DNA of 8,839 bases from Pseudomonadota bacterium (GTDB lineage: Bacteria; SAR324; NAC60-12). The translations under genes were made by a program, and so were the position numbers. This document shows, in pieces, positions 1 through 7,207 of the stretch; position 1 is the first letter of the stretch; each line of letters begins with the position of its first letter. A model generated the notes under the pieces. That model was not told the origin of the DNA. It did not search any database and saw nothing but the letters and a program-made list of their open reading frames with translations. The stretch spans positions 1 to 8,839 of the forward strand of contig JACNKY010000128.1 of the NCBI GenBank assembly GCA_014381795.1, given 5' to 3'.

Positions 1-606
1 GGATATATTTTAGAAAAAGGTATGCAAGGACTTAGTGCGCCAAAAATCGTGGGGAAAATGTCACTGCGTGCTTCCATCACCGGTGAAATCGTCATGGACA
101 ACGTCTTTGTTCCGGATGAAAATGAATTGCCAAACGTTTCCGGACTCAAAGGGCCTTTTGGATGTTTGAACCGTGCTCGTTTCGGAATCGCCTGGGGAAC
201 ACTTGGTGCTGCAGAGTACTGCTGGATGCAGGCCCGTCAATATACTCTGGACAGAATTCAATTCGGTCGGCCTCTGGCAGCAAACCAGTTGATACAAAAA
301 AAACTGGCAGACATGCAAACCGAAATAACACTTGGCCTGCAGGGAGTTTTGCAAATGGGACGTTTGATGGATCAAGGAAAATGTGCTCCGGAGTTGATCT
401 CACTGATGAAACGCAACAACTGCGGAAAGGCTTTAGACATCGCACGCGCTTCGCGTGACATGCACGGTGGTAACGGAATCTCAGATGAATTTCACGTCAT
501 CCGACACATGATGAATCTGGAAACCGTTAATACTTATGAAGGCACCCATGATGTTCATGCATTAATTCTTGGACGTGCTCAAACCGGGATTCAGGCTTTT
601 TGTTAA
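1..606 (+). CDS. gcdH: Glutaryl-CoA dehydrogenase, C-terminal part (5' end outside window)
   Basis: This FAD-dependent acyl-CoA dehydrogenase oxidises and decarboxylates glutaryl-CoA to crotonyl-CoA and CO2 in lysine, hydroxylysine and tryptophan breakdown, passing electrons to ETF. The reading frame is open from base 1 ([16 protein letters not shown]...), so the ATG at 22 is internal and about half of the protein lies upstream. Visible family signatures are the [18 protein letters not shown] beta-domain segment (bases 61-114), the C-terminal helical-domain motif [18 protein letters not shown] (259-312), [15 protein letters not shown] (457-501) and [17 protein letters not shown] (529-579). 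The Glu codon at 538-540 in YEGTHD corresponds to the catalytic base of GCDH (Glu370 in the human enzyme, from memory). The ending GIQAF-Cys-stop is also typical of the family. Other acyl-CoA dehydrogenases share the fold, but the ITGEIVMD and NTYEGTHD context is specific enough for GcdH. The next gene starts 68 bp downstream with no convincing terminator, so co-transcription is possible. Confidence 0.93.
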   Translation, partial: GYILEKGMQGLSAPKIVGKMSLRASITGEIVMDNVFVPDENELPNVSGLKGPFGCLNRARFGIAWGTLGAAEYCWMQARQYTLDRIQFGRPLAANQLIQKKLADMQTEITLGLQGVLQMGRLMDQGKCAPELISLMKRNNCGKALDIARASRDMHGGNGISDEFHVIRHMMNLETVNTYEGTHDVHALILGRAQTGIQAFC

Positions 607-617
607 ATTATATTTAT

Positions 618-647
618 TTGTCTGATGTTAGCTTTATTGGCTATTTT
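618..647 (+). promoter_or_regulatory. Possible sigma70-like promoter for the hcxB-like gene
   Basis: TTGTCT (618-623) and TATTTT (642-647) are separated by 18 bp in the gap between gcdH and the next gene. This would place the transcript start near 654, about 20 nt before the ATG. The match to consensus is only moderate and the gap is AT-rich, so chance occurrence is likely. Read-through from gcdH is the alternative. Confidence 0.22.
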
Positions 648-674
648 GATGCGTAACTAAACTTTGTAAAAAAT

Positions 675-1766
675 ATGATAATACAAGCTGAGTCACTCAA
701 ACGACTGGTTAACGCTATCCTCAAAAGTGGAGGAAGCAGTGACAATGAAGCGCAAGTAGTCGCTGAACATCTGGTACGCTCAAATTTGGCAGGTCATGAC
801 AGCCACGGAGTCGGAATGCTGCCTATCTATTTACGGATGCTGCAGGCTGATTTGCTCAAGCCCAATCAAGTTCCGGAACTTTTCAAGAGTGACGGTTCCA
901 TTATGATGTTTGATGGTAAACGAGGCTACGGGCAGGCGGTTGGTAAAATAGCAATGGAAAAAGCTATTGAAAAGTGCCGTGAATCCGGATTGGTTTTGAT
1001 GACGCTGCGTAACACACATCATCTCGGACGCATCGGTACCTACGGAGAACAGAGTATTGCAGCAGGGATGGTTTCCCTGCACTTTGTGAATGTAACCGAT
1101 CATCCACCACTTGTTGCGCCTTTCAGAGGCTCGGACGCACGTTTTTCGACTAATCCGATTTGCCTTGCTATGCCCGGAACCGAAAAACAGCCACCATTGT
1201 TGCTTGACATGGCGACCAGCCGCATTGCCCTTGGAAAAGCACGGGTTGCTTTTAACAAAGGTGAAGTCCTTAAAGAAGGCCTTGTTTTAGACCATCAGGG
1301 AGAACCCAGCACGGATCCAGGAGTGATGGCAGGTTACATTTTCCCGGATCGTGAGGAGAATCCACCACTCGGCGCACTGACTCCGCTTGGAGATTACAAA
1401 GGTTACGGTCTGGCCATGTTTTGTGAATTGCTCGGTGGTTTACTCAGCGGAGGTGGAACGATTCAGCCTGAGCACGAACGCCAAAACAGTATCATCAACA
1501 ACATGTTCAGCATTATAATAGATCCTGGAAAATTGGTGGATGTGCCCTGGATGCAGCACGAAGTAGAAGCAATCGCCGCACATGCCAAAGCTTCTCCTCC
1601 GGTCAATCAGGAAGAACCGGTTTTAATCGCAGGTGATCCGGAACGTATTTCTTTAAATGAGCGCCTAGCAAAAGGCATTCCGCTTGATGATGCAAGCTGG
1701 GAGCAAATATTAGTTGTAGGAGAAACACTCGGTCTTAAGCGGGAAGATATGCTTAACTTAACTTAA
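675..1766 (+). CDS. hcxB: Hydroxycarboxylate dehydrogenase, Ldh2/MDH2 (YbiC/HcxB-like) family
   Basis: This is a 363-residue NAD(P)H-dependent 2-hydroxyacid/2-oxoacid oxidoreductase of the malate/L-lactate dehydrogenase 2 family, with a fold unlike classical LDH/MDH. Length and sequence pattern resemble E. coli YbiC/HcxB (about 361 residues), which acts on aromatic and aliphatic 2-hydroxycarboxylates. Visible motifs are HDSHGVGMLP (41-50, substrate-site His44), RNTHHLGRIGTYGEQ (112-126, holding the family's conserved His), FSTNP (157-161), LLDMATS (176-182), GDYKGYGLA (239-247) and a C-terminal GIPLDDASW (334-342) as in YbiC. No signal peptide is visible, so it is cytoplasmic. The ATG at 675 gives the family's normal N-terminus; there is no clear ribosome-binding site before it. 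Exact substrate cannot be read from sequence: malate, lactate, sulpholactate and ureidoglycolate dehydrogenases share this fold. Its place after gcdH suggests organic-acid catabolism, which is inference. Confidence 0.88.
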   Translation: MIIQAESLKRLVNAILKSGGSSDNEAQVVAEHLVRSNLAGHDSHGVGMLPIYLRMLQADLLKPNQVPELFKSDGSIMMFDGKRGYGQAVGKIAMEKAIEKCRESGLVLMTLRNTHHLGRIGTYGEQSIAAGMVSLHFVNVTDHPPLVAPFRGSDARFSTNPICLAMPGTEKQPPLLLDMATSRIALGKARVAFNKGEVLKEGLVLDHQGEPSTDPGVMAGYIFPDREENPPLGALTPLGDYKGYGLAMFCELLGGLLSGGGTIQPEHERQNSIINNMFSIIIDPGKLVDVPWMQHEVEAIAAHAKASPPVNQEEPVLIAGDPERISLNERLAKGIPLDDASWEQILVVGETLGLKREDMLNLT

Positions 1767-1787
1767 TTCGAGCTCGCCTACTATAAT
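1758..1787 (+). promoter_or_regulatory. Possible promoter for the HPP-family gene
   Basis: A perfect TATAAT (1782-1787) lies 18 bp after TTAACT (1758-1763), which overlaps the end of the hcxB-like gene. The predicted start near 1794 would give a leader of about 27 nt. The 8-bp palindrome CGAGCTCG (1769-1776) lies in the spacer between the two boxes, a position where a repressor could bind. The -10 box is good and the -35 box is mediocre. Confidence 0.35.
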
Positions 1788-1820
1788 TTCTTTTCAATAA
1801 ACATCTCGGTTTTTCTAGCT

Positions 1821-2522
1821 ATGCAAATAGAAAAAATCCTCTATTATCTCGGTATCGGCGCAAATCCTGTTTCCCATCTCGAAAAAATCATTTCCGGAAT
1901 TGGTGGTTTTTTAGCTATATTTTTAATTATTTATATTAGTAGTTTGTTTGTAGGAGCAGAAGAAGCGGTATATATTGTCCCGTCAATGGGAGCCTCTGCT
2001 GTACTACTTTTTGCAGTACCGCACAGTGCGCTTGGGCAACTTTGGAACGTAATCGGCGGACATCTTATTTCAGCCGCTATCGGAGTGGCCTGCGCTCAGT
2101 GGCTGCCTGGAGGAGGAATTGCAGCTGCAGCCAGTGTGGGACTAGCAATAGGAGTTATGTATTATGCCCGTTGTATTCACCCTCCTGGAGGTGCAACTGC
2201 TTTAGCAGCGGTGATCGGAGGACCAAACATTCATGCTTTAGGATATGAATATATCCTGACACCAATTGCCATCAATACAGTCACTATCCTGCTGGTAGCG
2301 CTCTTGTTTAACGCTCTCTTTCGCTGGCGCCGCTATCCTGCTTTTTTAATAGCTAAAGAATCCGGACTCGACTCTGCACATCAAGCTTATGCTCCTGTCG
2401 ATCACGCGAATTTTGTTTACGCCCTCAGTCAAATGGATACTTTCATTGATGTGACTGAAGACGATCTCCTAAAAATATATCAGTTGGCAACAGGAAGAGA
2501 AGTAAATTCAAATTCTGAATAA
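1821..2522 (+). CDS. HPP-family integral membrane protein
   Basis: This 233-residue inner-membrane protein belongs to the HPP family, named for the His-Pro-Pro motif seen here at 120-122 in ARCIHPPGGATALAAVIGG. Hydrophobic segments at about 22-45, 50-66, 74-92, 97-115 and 145-167 suggest five membrane helices. The stretch SMGASAVLLFAVP (55-67) followed by LWNVIGGHL (74-82) is also characteristic. A charged tail of about 65 residues follows (RWRRYP at 168-173), with an acidic helix near 205-225; it has no CBS domains, although some HPP proteins carry them. The biochemical role of bacterial HPP proteins is poorly defined; plant relatives have been linked to nitrite transport in chloroplasts. 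The ATG at 1821 places the first helix at a normal distance and has no clear ribosome-binding site. The gene lies 54 bp after the hcxB-like gene, so shared transcription is plausible. No substrate can be assigned. Confidence 0.88.
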   Translation: MQIEKILYYLGIGANPVSHLEKIISGIGGFLAIFLIIYISSLFVGAEEAVYIVPSMGASAVLLFAVPHSALGQLWNVIGGHLISAAIGVACAQWLPGGGIAAAASVGLAIGVMYYARCIHPPGGATALAAVIGGPNIHALGYEYILTPIAINTVTILLVALLFNALFRWRRYPAFLIAKESGLDSAHQAYAPVDHANFVYALSQMDTFIDVTEDDLLKIYQLATGREVNSNSE

Positions 2523-2733
2523 TTTTTAATTTTTTTCAGACTGAACATCGTTATAATTTTATTTACTAAAGAAAGTAGTCCTGAACCGGAATAACAGACT
2601 ATTAGCTTTCAAACTATAGCTTCGTAAATTAGACTGGTTGCTATCAAAACACCTCCTTGCTGTCTTCCGTATTTAAAACAGTGCAGGAAACATTGAGTTG
2701 ATTATTTATTTAACCGCAGATAATAGTTAGCAC
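2523..2733. other. 211-bp intergenic region upstream of icmF
   Basis: This gap is AT-rich and has no credible open frame. A run of T residues (2523-2537) follows the HPP gene stop but has no GC-rich stem in front, so it is not a clear terminator. An imperfect inverted repeat pairs GAAAG-TAGTC (2571-2580) with GACTA...CTTTC (2597-2610), with a 4-nt bulge. A TATAAT at 2552-2557 lacks a properly spaced -35 box. I see no B12-box (cobalamin riboswitch) sequence despite the B12-dependent enzyme downstream. Confidence 0.5.
2698..2726 (+). promoter_or_regulatory. Possible icmF promoter very close to the start codon
   Basis: TTGATT (2698-2703) is followed after 15 bp by GATAAT (2719-2724), or after 17 bp by the overlapping TAATAG (2721-2726). 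An overlapping TTGAGT lies at 2693-2698. Either -10 box would start transcription at about 2731-2734, on or next to the ATG at 2734. The mRNA would be leaderless or nearly so, which would fit the absence of a ribosome-binding site. The boxes are imperfect, so this is a hypothesis. Confidence 0.3.
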
Positions 2734-5700
2734 ATGAACTCTCCACAACCTACAAAACAGACAATCACACTCCGGAATCACTTACGTTTCGTTACAGCAA
2801 CAAGTTTGTTTGACGGACACGATGCCGCAATCAACATCATGCGCCGTATCATGCAGTCACAGGGTGCTGAAGTGATTCACCTCGGCCATGACCGGTCCGT
2901 TGAGGAAATTGTCAATGTCGCTATTCAGGAAGACGCTCAAGGCATTGCTGTAAGTTCATATCAAGGCGGGCACATGGAATATTTCTGTTACATGGTAGAT
3001 TTGCTCAGGGAAAAAGGGGCTGGACATATTAAAGTTTTTGCAGGCGGAGGCGGCGTAATAATTCCCTCAGAAATGCAGGAATTGATGGAATACGGTCTTG
3101 AACGGGTTTACTCTCCTGAAGACGGACGTGAACTCGGCCTGGCAGGCATGATCGCGGATATGTTAAAACGTGCTGATTTTCAGGTTTTACCTGACAGTTT
3201 TGAACCAAAGGCAGAGGAATTGGCTGCGGGAAATATCCAGCATATAGCACGCAGTCTGACATGGTTGGAGCAAAATACGAAAAACCCGCAAGTTGCGAAA
3301 AAAGTCTTTGATCAACTTTCCTCATCTGAGGTTCCTGTAATCGGCCTGACTGGTACCGGAGGCGCAGGTAAGTCTTGTCTAACTGATGAACTGGTAAGAA
3401 GTTGTCTCGTTGAATTTCCGGAAAAGCGAATTGCAATCGTTTCCGTTGATCCCTCAAAGCGTAAAACAGGTGGTGCTTTGCTGGGTGACAGGATGCGAAT
3501 GAATGCGATTAACGACCCACGGGTTTTTATGCGCTCACTCGCAACACGCCGTTCCCATTTGGCAACTTCAGCCGGGTTGGACGATACGGTTCGATTGTTG
3601 AAAAGTTCCGGATTTGACCTTATTTTTGTTGAAACGGCAGGTATTGGTCAAAGCGATTCAGAAATTTCAGACCTCGTAGATTTGAGTGTTTACGTGATGA
3701 CGCCTGAATTCGGAGCGGCTACGCAGTTGGAAAAGATTGATATGATTGACTTTGCGGATTGCATTGTGATCAACAAATTTGACAAACCTGGTGCAGAAGA
3801 CGCTCTCCTAGCGGTACGCAAACAGTATCAACGCAGTCATCTTGAGTTCGAGTCTGAAGCGCAAACAATTCCAGTTTTTGGAGTCGTCGCAAACCGTTTC
3901 AACGATAGTGGAACCAATTGGTTTTATCATAAGTTGATTGAAACACTGATCCGGAAAAAGTCTCTCAACTGGACACGAAGTCACCAGGCAGAATTTGCTG
4001 TTTCCGAAATGACGGAGCTAATTCCATCTGACCGCAAAGAATATTTGCGGCAAATCGCCACCAGTGTACGTAACTACAAAAAGGAAGTGTGTGACAATTC
4101 AATCTTGGCGACTGAATGCGCACAACTGCATGGTACGATTCAGCAAATGACTAATACCACAAAATCGACAGATCTCACCGAAAAAAAAGCAGAAACATCA
4201 CAACTACAGAACAATACCGGAGTTACTCAATTTGAAATAGATGAGGTTCCTGATAATTTGCAAGATATTGCGGAACTTTACAACGAAAAACTGGCCAAAC
4301 TTCCGGCATCACTTCTTAAACAACTGAGTCAGTTTGACGTAAATCGAAAAGCTTATCTAAATGATTATTTTCGCTTTGATGTACGAGGTAAAGAACTGAA
4401 AATTTCGAATCACAGTATCAGCCTTTCCGGACTTAAAATTCCAAAAATAGCCACGCCCAAATTTAATGAATGGGGTGTAATTACGAGCTGGCTGGGTTTG
4501 GAAAATTTTCCAGGAAGTTTTCCATTCACTGCCGGAGTGTTTCCCTTTAAACGTGAAGGTGAAGATCCGACACGCATGTTTGCCGGTGAAGGAATTGCAG
4601 AACGTACAAATCAACGTTTTCATCTGCTAGCGCAAGGACAGCCTGCAACGCGTCTCAGTACCGCATTTGACTCAGTTACTCTTTATGGTGCGAATCCACA
4701 TGTACGACCTGACATTTATGGAAAAATCGGCAATGCCGGAGTTTCGATCTGCACGGTGGACGACGCAAAAAGGCTTTTTTCTGGATTCGATCTGCTATTG
4801 CCTAACACCTCCGTATCGATGACCATTAACGGCCCTGCGCCGATTGTGCTGGCCTTTTTCATGAATGCGGCCGTTGATCAACAAATTGAAAAACATTTGA
4901 GTGAAAACGGACGTTTGGAAGACGCAGTAAAAACTCTGCAGGAACGCTATCAAAAACAAGGACTTAAAGTCCCGGAATATCGGATGAATCGTCCAGACAA
5001 TCACGATGGTTTCGGTTTGAATTTACTTGGTTTATCCGGAAAACATTTTGTGGACGCAGAAACTTACGCAACTATTAAAACAACGGTTTTGAACAATGTT
5101 CGCGGTACAGTTCAGGCTGATATTTTAAAGGAAGACCAGGCACAGAACACATGTATTTTTTCCACAAATTTTGCCCTGCGTATGATGGGTGACATGCAGG
5201 AATACTTCACAGCCAACGATATCAGAAATTTTTACTCTGTCAGCATTTCCGGTTATCACATCGCAGAAGCCGGAGCAAATCCAATCAGTCAAGTCGCTTT
5301 CACTCTTGCCAACGGTTTCACCTTGATTGAATACTATCTTGCGCGCGGATTACCAATTGACGATTTTGCGCGTAATTTGAGCTTCTTTTTCAGTAACGGA
5401 ATGGATCCGGAATATGCCGTGATTGGAAGGGTCGCGCGTCGGATTTTTGCTGTTGCCTTGCGTGATTTATACGGCGCGAATGAGCGTTCGCAAAAACTAA
5501 AATATCACATCCAGACATCAGGAAGATCACTGCATGCGATGGAGATTGATTTCAACGATATCCGTACAACTCTGCAGGCTCTTTACGCCATTTACGACAA
5601 TTGCAATTCACTCCACACCAACGCATACGACGAGGCAATCACCACTCCCACAGCGGAATCAGTGCGCCGCGCTTTGGCAATTCAACTCATAATCAATCGT

Positions 5701-6201
5701 GAATTGGGACAAGCCTCAAATCAAAATCCACTACAGGGAAGTTTTCTGATTGAGGAATTGACTGATTTGGTGGAAGAAGCCATTTTGGCTGAATTTATAC
5801 GCATTTCAGACAGAGGTGGTGTTTTGGGAGCGATGGAAACGATGTATCAGCGTAATAAAATCCAGGAAGAATCTCTCTATTACGAAACTCTCAAACATTC
5901 CGGAGAACTTCCTATCATGGGCGTTAATACCTTTCTCAATCCGAATCCTCCGCAAGAGGACGCAGAAATTGAATTAGCACGTTCTACAGAAGAAGAAAAA
6001 ACCATGCAGATTCGTGATCTGGAACAATTCCACAAGTTCCATGAAGCAGAACAGAATGTCATGATGCAGAGACTCGGTGATGCCGCACTGGATAACAGCA
6101 ATCTTTTTGAGGTTTTGATGGATGCCTCACAGGTCTGTTCATTGGGACAAATCACCCAGCATCTTTATCAACTCGGAGGGAAGTATCGACGTAATATGTA
6201 A
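2734..6201 (+). CDS. icmF: Fused isobutyryl-CoA mutase (B12 domain, G-protein chaperone and mutase in one chain)
   Basis: IcmF uses adenosylcobalamin to interconvert isobutyryl-CoA and n-butyryl-CoA by radical carbon-skeleton rearrangement; its built-in GTPase (MeaB-like) loads and guards the cofactor. Domains in order are: B12-binding (about 15-150) with DGHDAA (27-32), His29 being the expected cobalt ligand, SSYQGGH and GGGGVI; G domain (about 200-420) with P-loop GTGGAGKS (207-214), VDPS (238-241), ETAGIGQSD (300-308) and NKFD (347-350); a polar low-complexity linker (about 465-500); and a mutase barrel (about 530-1155) with [20 protein letters not shown] (601-620), [16 protein letters not shown] (791-806) and SISGYH (837-842), His842 being the catalytic His. 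Gln804 occupies the position where methylmalonyl-CoA mutases have Arg and butyryl/isobutyryl-type mutases have Gln, which argues against methylmalonyl-CoA. At 1155 residues it exceeds the roughly 1090 of the Cupriavidus enzyme, mainly through an insertion at about 723-785. The start lacks a ribosome-binding site. Confidence 0.95.
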   Translation: MNSPQPTKQTITLRNHLRFVTATSLFDGHDAAINIMRRIMQSQGAEVIHLGHDRSVEEIVNVAIQEDAQGIAVSSYQGGHMEYFCYMVDLLREKGAGHIKVFAGGGGVIIPSEMQELMEYGLERVYSPEDGRELGLAGMIADMLKRADFQVLPDSFEPKAEELAAGNIQHIARSLTWLEQNTKNPQVAKKVFDQLSSSEVPVIGLTGTGGAGKSCLTDELVRSCLVEFPEKRIAIVSVDPSKRKTGGALLGDRMRMNAINDPRVFMRSLATRRSHLATSAGLDDTVRLLKSSGFDLIFVETAGIGQSDSEISDLVDLSVYVMTPEFGAATQLEKIDMIDFADCIVINKFDKPGAEDALLAVRKQYQRSHLEFESEAQTIPVFGVVANRFNDSGTNWFYHKLIETLIRKKSLNWTRSHQAEFAVSEMTELIPSDRKEYLRQIATSVRNYKKEVCDNSILATECAQLHGTIQQMTNTTKSTDLTEKKAETSQLQNNTGVTQFEIDEVPDNLQDIAELYNEKLAKLPASLLKQLSQFDVNRKAYLNDYFRFDVRGKELKISNHSISLSGLKIPKIATPKFNEWGVITSWLGLENFPGSFPFTAGVFPFKREGEDPTRMFAGEGIAERTNQRFHLLAQGQPATRLSTAFDSVTLYGANPHVRPDIYGKIGNAGVSICTVDDAKRLFSGFDLLLPNTSVSMTINGPAPIVLAFFMNAAVDQQIEKHLSENGRLEDAVKTLQERYQKQGLKVPEYRMNRPDNHDGFGLNLLGLSGKHFVDAETYATIKTTVLNNVRGTVQADILKEDQAQNTCIFSTNFALRMMGDMQEYFTANDIRNFYSVSISGYHIAEAGANPISQVAFTLANGFTLIEYYLARGLPIDDFARNLSFFFSNGMDPEYAVIGRVARRIFAVALRDLYGANERSQKLKYHIQTSGRSLHAMEIDFNDIRTTLQALYAIYDNCNSLHTNAYDEAITTPTAESVRRALAIQLIINRELGQASNQNPLQGSFLIEELTDLVEEAILAEFIRISDRGGVLGAMETMYQRNKIQEESLYYETLKHSGELPIMGVNTFLNPNPPQEDAEIELARSTEEEKTMQIRDLEQFHKFHEAEQNVMMQRLGDAALDNSNLFEVLMDASQVCSLGQITQHLYQLGGKYRRNM

Positions 6202-6245
6202 TAGAGTGGGGGGAGTTTTTATTTTTTAAAATCAAGCGAGATCTT

Positions 6246-6275
6246 TTGACACAGACTTGAATGAGGCTTTATTTT
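6246..6275 (+). promoter_or_regulatory. Promoter-like sequence downstream of icmF
   Basis: A consensus -35 box TTGACA (6246-6251) is followed after 18 bp by TATTTT (6270-6275), so a transcript would begin near 6282 and run rightward towards the 3' end of tsaC. No recognised gene follows on this strand, so it would drive a small RNA, a small open frame or an antisense transcript. The -35 box is perfect and the -10 box is fair. Confidence 0.3.
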
Positions 6276-6351
6276 TTCGTTTGTTGCCCGGGGTTTTTAT
6301 GCTTGAATGTCTTAATAAAAGCTGAATTCCACAATATATAATTTCGTCTAC

Positions 6352-6367
6352 ATTAAGAAATCTTAAT
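6352..6367. repeat. Perfect 7-bp inverted repeat ATTAAGA-AA-TCTTAAT
   Basis: The arms 6352-6358 and 6361-6367 are perfect reverse complements separated by AA, giving a 16-bp dyad typical in size for a dimeric regulator's operator. The half-site TCTTAATAA also occurs at 6310-6318 in direct orientation. With only two loop bases it would not form a stable RNA hairpin, so a protein-binding site is the more natural reading. In AT-rich DNA a chance dyad is possible. Confidence 0.4.
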
Positions 6368-6400
6368 AACATTAGTATGGTCGCTTTTACAAGTTTTTAC

Positions 6401-6432
6401 GCTTACCAGGAAATGATATGCTTTCAGGAAAT
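6401..6432. repeat. Short imperfect direct repeat (GCTT..CAGGAAAT twice)
   Basis: GCTTACCAGGAAAT (6401-6414) is followed by GCTTTCAGGAAAT (6420-6432), the two copies of CAGGAAAT being 18 bp apart. The second copy continues into CAGGAAATTTTCTG, a near-palindrome with one mismatch. No function is recognised. Confidence 0.35.
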
Positions 6433-6481
6433 TTTCTGTGACAGTTATGTTAAATAGCTAAAAACATATCTAGGCAGAGCA

Positions 6482-7207
6482 TCAACCTACCTCACAGATT
6501 CGATTAAGTTCAGACAAGGTAATTGCTCCGTGACGTAGTATTTTAATTTTTTTGCTGGTGCAATTTAAGATTGTTGAAGGTTGAATTGCTGGCATTTTTC
6601 CACCGTCAATTATCAGATCTAGTTTATTTTTCAACTGCTCTGAAACTTGTTTTACGGTGGAACATTCCGGCATCCCTGTGAGGTTGGCGCTGGTACCTAT
6701 GAGCGGACATTCACCAAGTTCAATCAGACGTTGAGCTACCGGAGAACTGGTGTAACGTACCGCCAAAGTTCCAGCAGTATTTTGAAGATGCTCAGGCAGT
6801 TTAGGATTCGCTGCTAAAATCAATGTCAGTGGTCCAGGCCAGTATTCATCAATTAAGTCATTAATCCTTGAATCGCTCCACTGGCAAAGACGTGGCAGCC
6901 ATTGCGGAGTAATCAATACAAGCAATGGTTTTGTTCGAGGGCGCTCCTTGATTCTGTAAACACGATCTACCACGCTTGTTGAAAAAGCGTTTCCTCCGAG
7001 TCCATAAAATGTTTCAGTCGGAAATGCCAACACCTGCTTATTGGACAAAGCAGTAGAAACTTGTCTTTCTGCTGCTTTAGTAAACGGGAAACCAACTAAA
7101 TGGGCTTTCTCTCCAACTAAAACGGTTTTCTTGGCAGATATAGCACCTACATCATTTTCTGCAGTCCTGCAGCTTTGTGGCAGCTCTCCGGCACATTTTC
7201 TATTCAT
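6482..7207 (-). CDS. tsaC: L-threonylcarbamoyladenylate synthase (TsaC/YrdC/Sua5 domain)
   Basis: This cytoplasmic enzyme makes threonylcarbamoyl-AMP from threonine, bicarbonate and ATP, the first step of the t6A37 modification of ANN-decoding tRNAs. The YrdC core spans about residues 46-229. It shows AFPTETFYGLGG (61-72), RIKERPRTKPLLVLI (85-99, the conserved Lys/Arg cluster), WPGPLT (123-128), GTSANLTG (171-178), PSTI (210-213) and RHGAI (225-229). At 241 residues it lacks the extra C-terminal Sua5 domain. An unusual N-terminal extension of about 45 residues (with Cys5 and Cys13) precedes the core. No other plausible start codon occurs before the core, and the ATG overlaps the TGA of the preceding binding-protein gene in an ATGA arrangement, so this start is well supported and translation is probably coupled. 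The non-catalytic-type paralogue YciO is the main alternative, but the PTETFYGLG motif favours TsaC. Confidence 0.88.
   Translation of the reverse strand: MNRKCAGELPQSCRTAENDVGAISAKKTVLVGEKAHLVGFPFTKAAERQVSTALSNKQVLAFPTETFYGLGGNAFSTSVVDRVYRIKERPRTKPLLVLITPQWLPRLCQWSDSRINDLIDEYWPGPLTLILAANPKLPEHLQNTAGTLAVRYTSSPVAQRLIELGECPLIGTSANLTGMPECSTVKQVSEQLKNKLDLIIDGGKMPAIQPSTILNCTSKKIKILRHGAITLSELNRICEVG

Larger units (their letters stand above)
6202..6481. other. 280-bp gap between convergent genes
   Basis: This AT-rich region lies between the 3' ends of icmF (+) and tsaC (-). It contains a promoter-like pair (TTGACA and TATTTT), an isolated TATAAT (6337-6342), a 16-bp palindrome (6352-6367), a direct repeat containing CAGGAAAT (6407-6414 and 6425-6432), a near-palindrome CAGGAAATTTTCTG (6425-6438) and a 26-codon open frame (6377-6457). 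No GC-rich hairpin followed by a T run is visible for either flanking gene, although T runs occur near 6215-6228 and 6272-6277. How either operon terminates is not apparent. Confidence 0.5.

Noticed and set aside
22..606. Treating the ATG at 22 as the true start of a 194-residue protein
   Set aside because: The frame is open from base 1 and the residues before the Met (GYILEKG) match glutaryl-CoA dehydrogenase, so the gene is cut by the window edge rather than truncated in nature.
628..647. TAGC...GCTA followed by TTTT after gcdH as a terminator
   Set aside because: A 4-bp, AT-containing stem is too weak, and the T run is short and interrupted.
2042..2248. 68-codon plus-strand open frame inside the HPP gene
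   Set aside because: It overlaps the conserved HPP motif region in another frame, and its arginine/serine/cysteine-rich translation is typical of a frame-shifted shadow.
2523..2733. Cobalamin riboswitch before the B12-dependent icmF
   Set aside because: No B12-box-like sequence or extended pairing was found, and the likely transcript start leaves no room for a leader. Such riboswitches usually control B12 synthesis and uptake or B12-independent isozymes.
2812..2829. DGHDAA in place of the textbook DxHxxG B12-binding motif as a defect
   Set aside because: Ala in place of Gly after DGHD is, to my knowledge, normal for IcmF proteins; the His ligand and the following GG region are intact.
3029..3457. 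142-codon open frame on the minus strand inside icmF
   Set aside because: It lies wholly opposite the highly conserved B12 and G domains of IcmF, and its translation has no recognisable domain. It is an antisense shadow of the coding bias.
6286..6297. CCCGGG followed by TTTTT as an intrinsic terminator of icmF
   Set aside because: The palindrome has no loop bases and only 3 bp per arm, so it cannot form a terminator hairpin.
6413..6457. 14-codon frame starting at the ATG after CCAGGAA
   Set aside because: The AGG is only 2 nt from the ATG, too close to act as a ribosome-binding site. It is in frame with the longer 26-codon frame already discussed.
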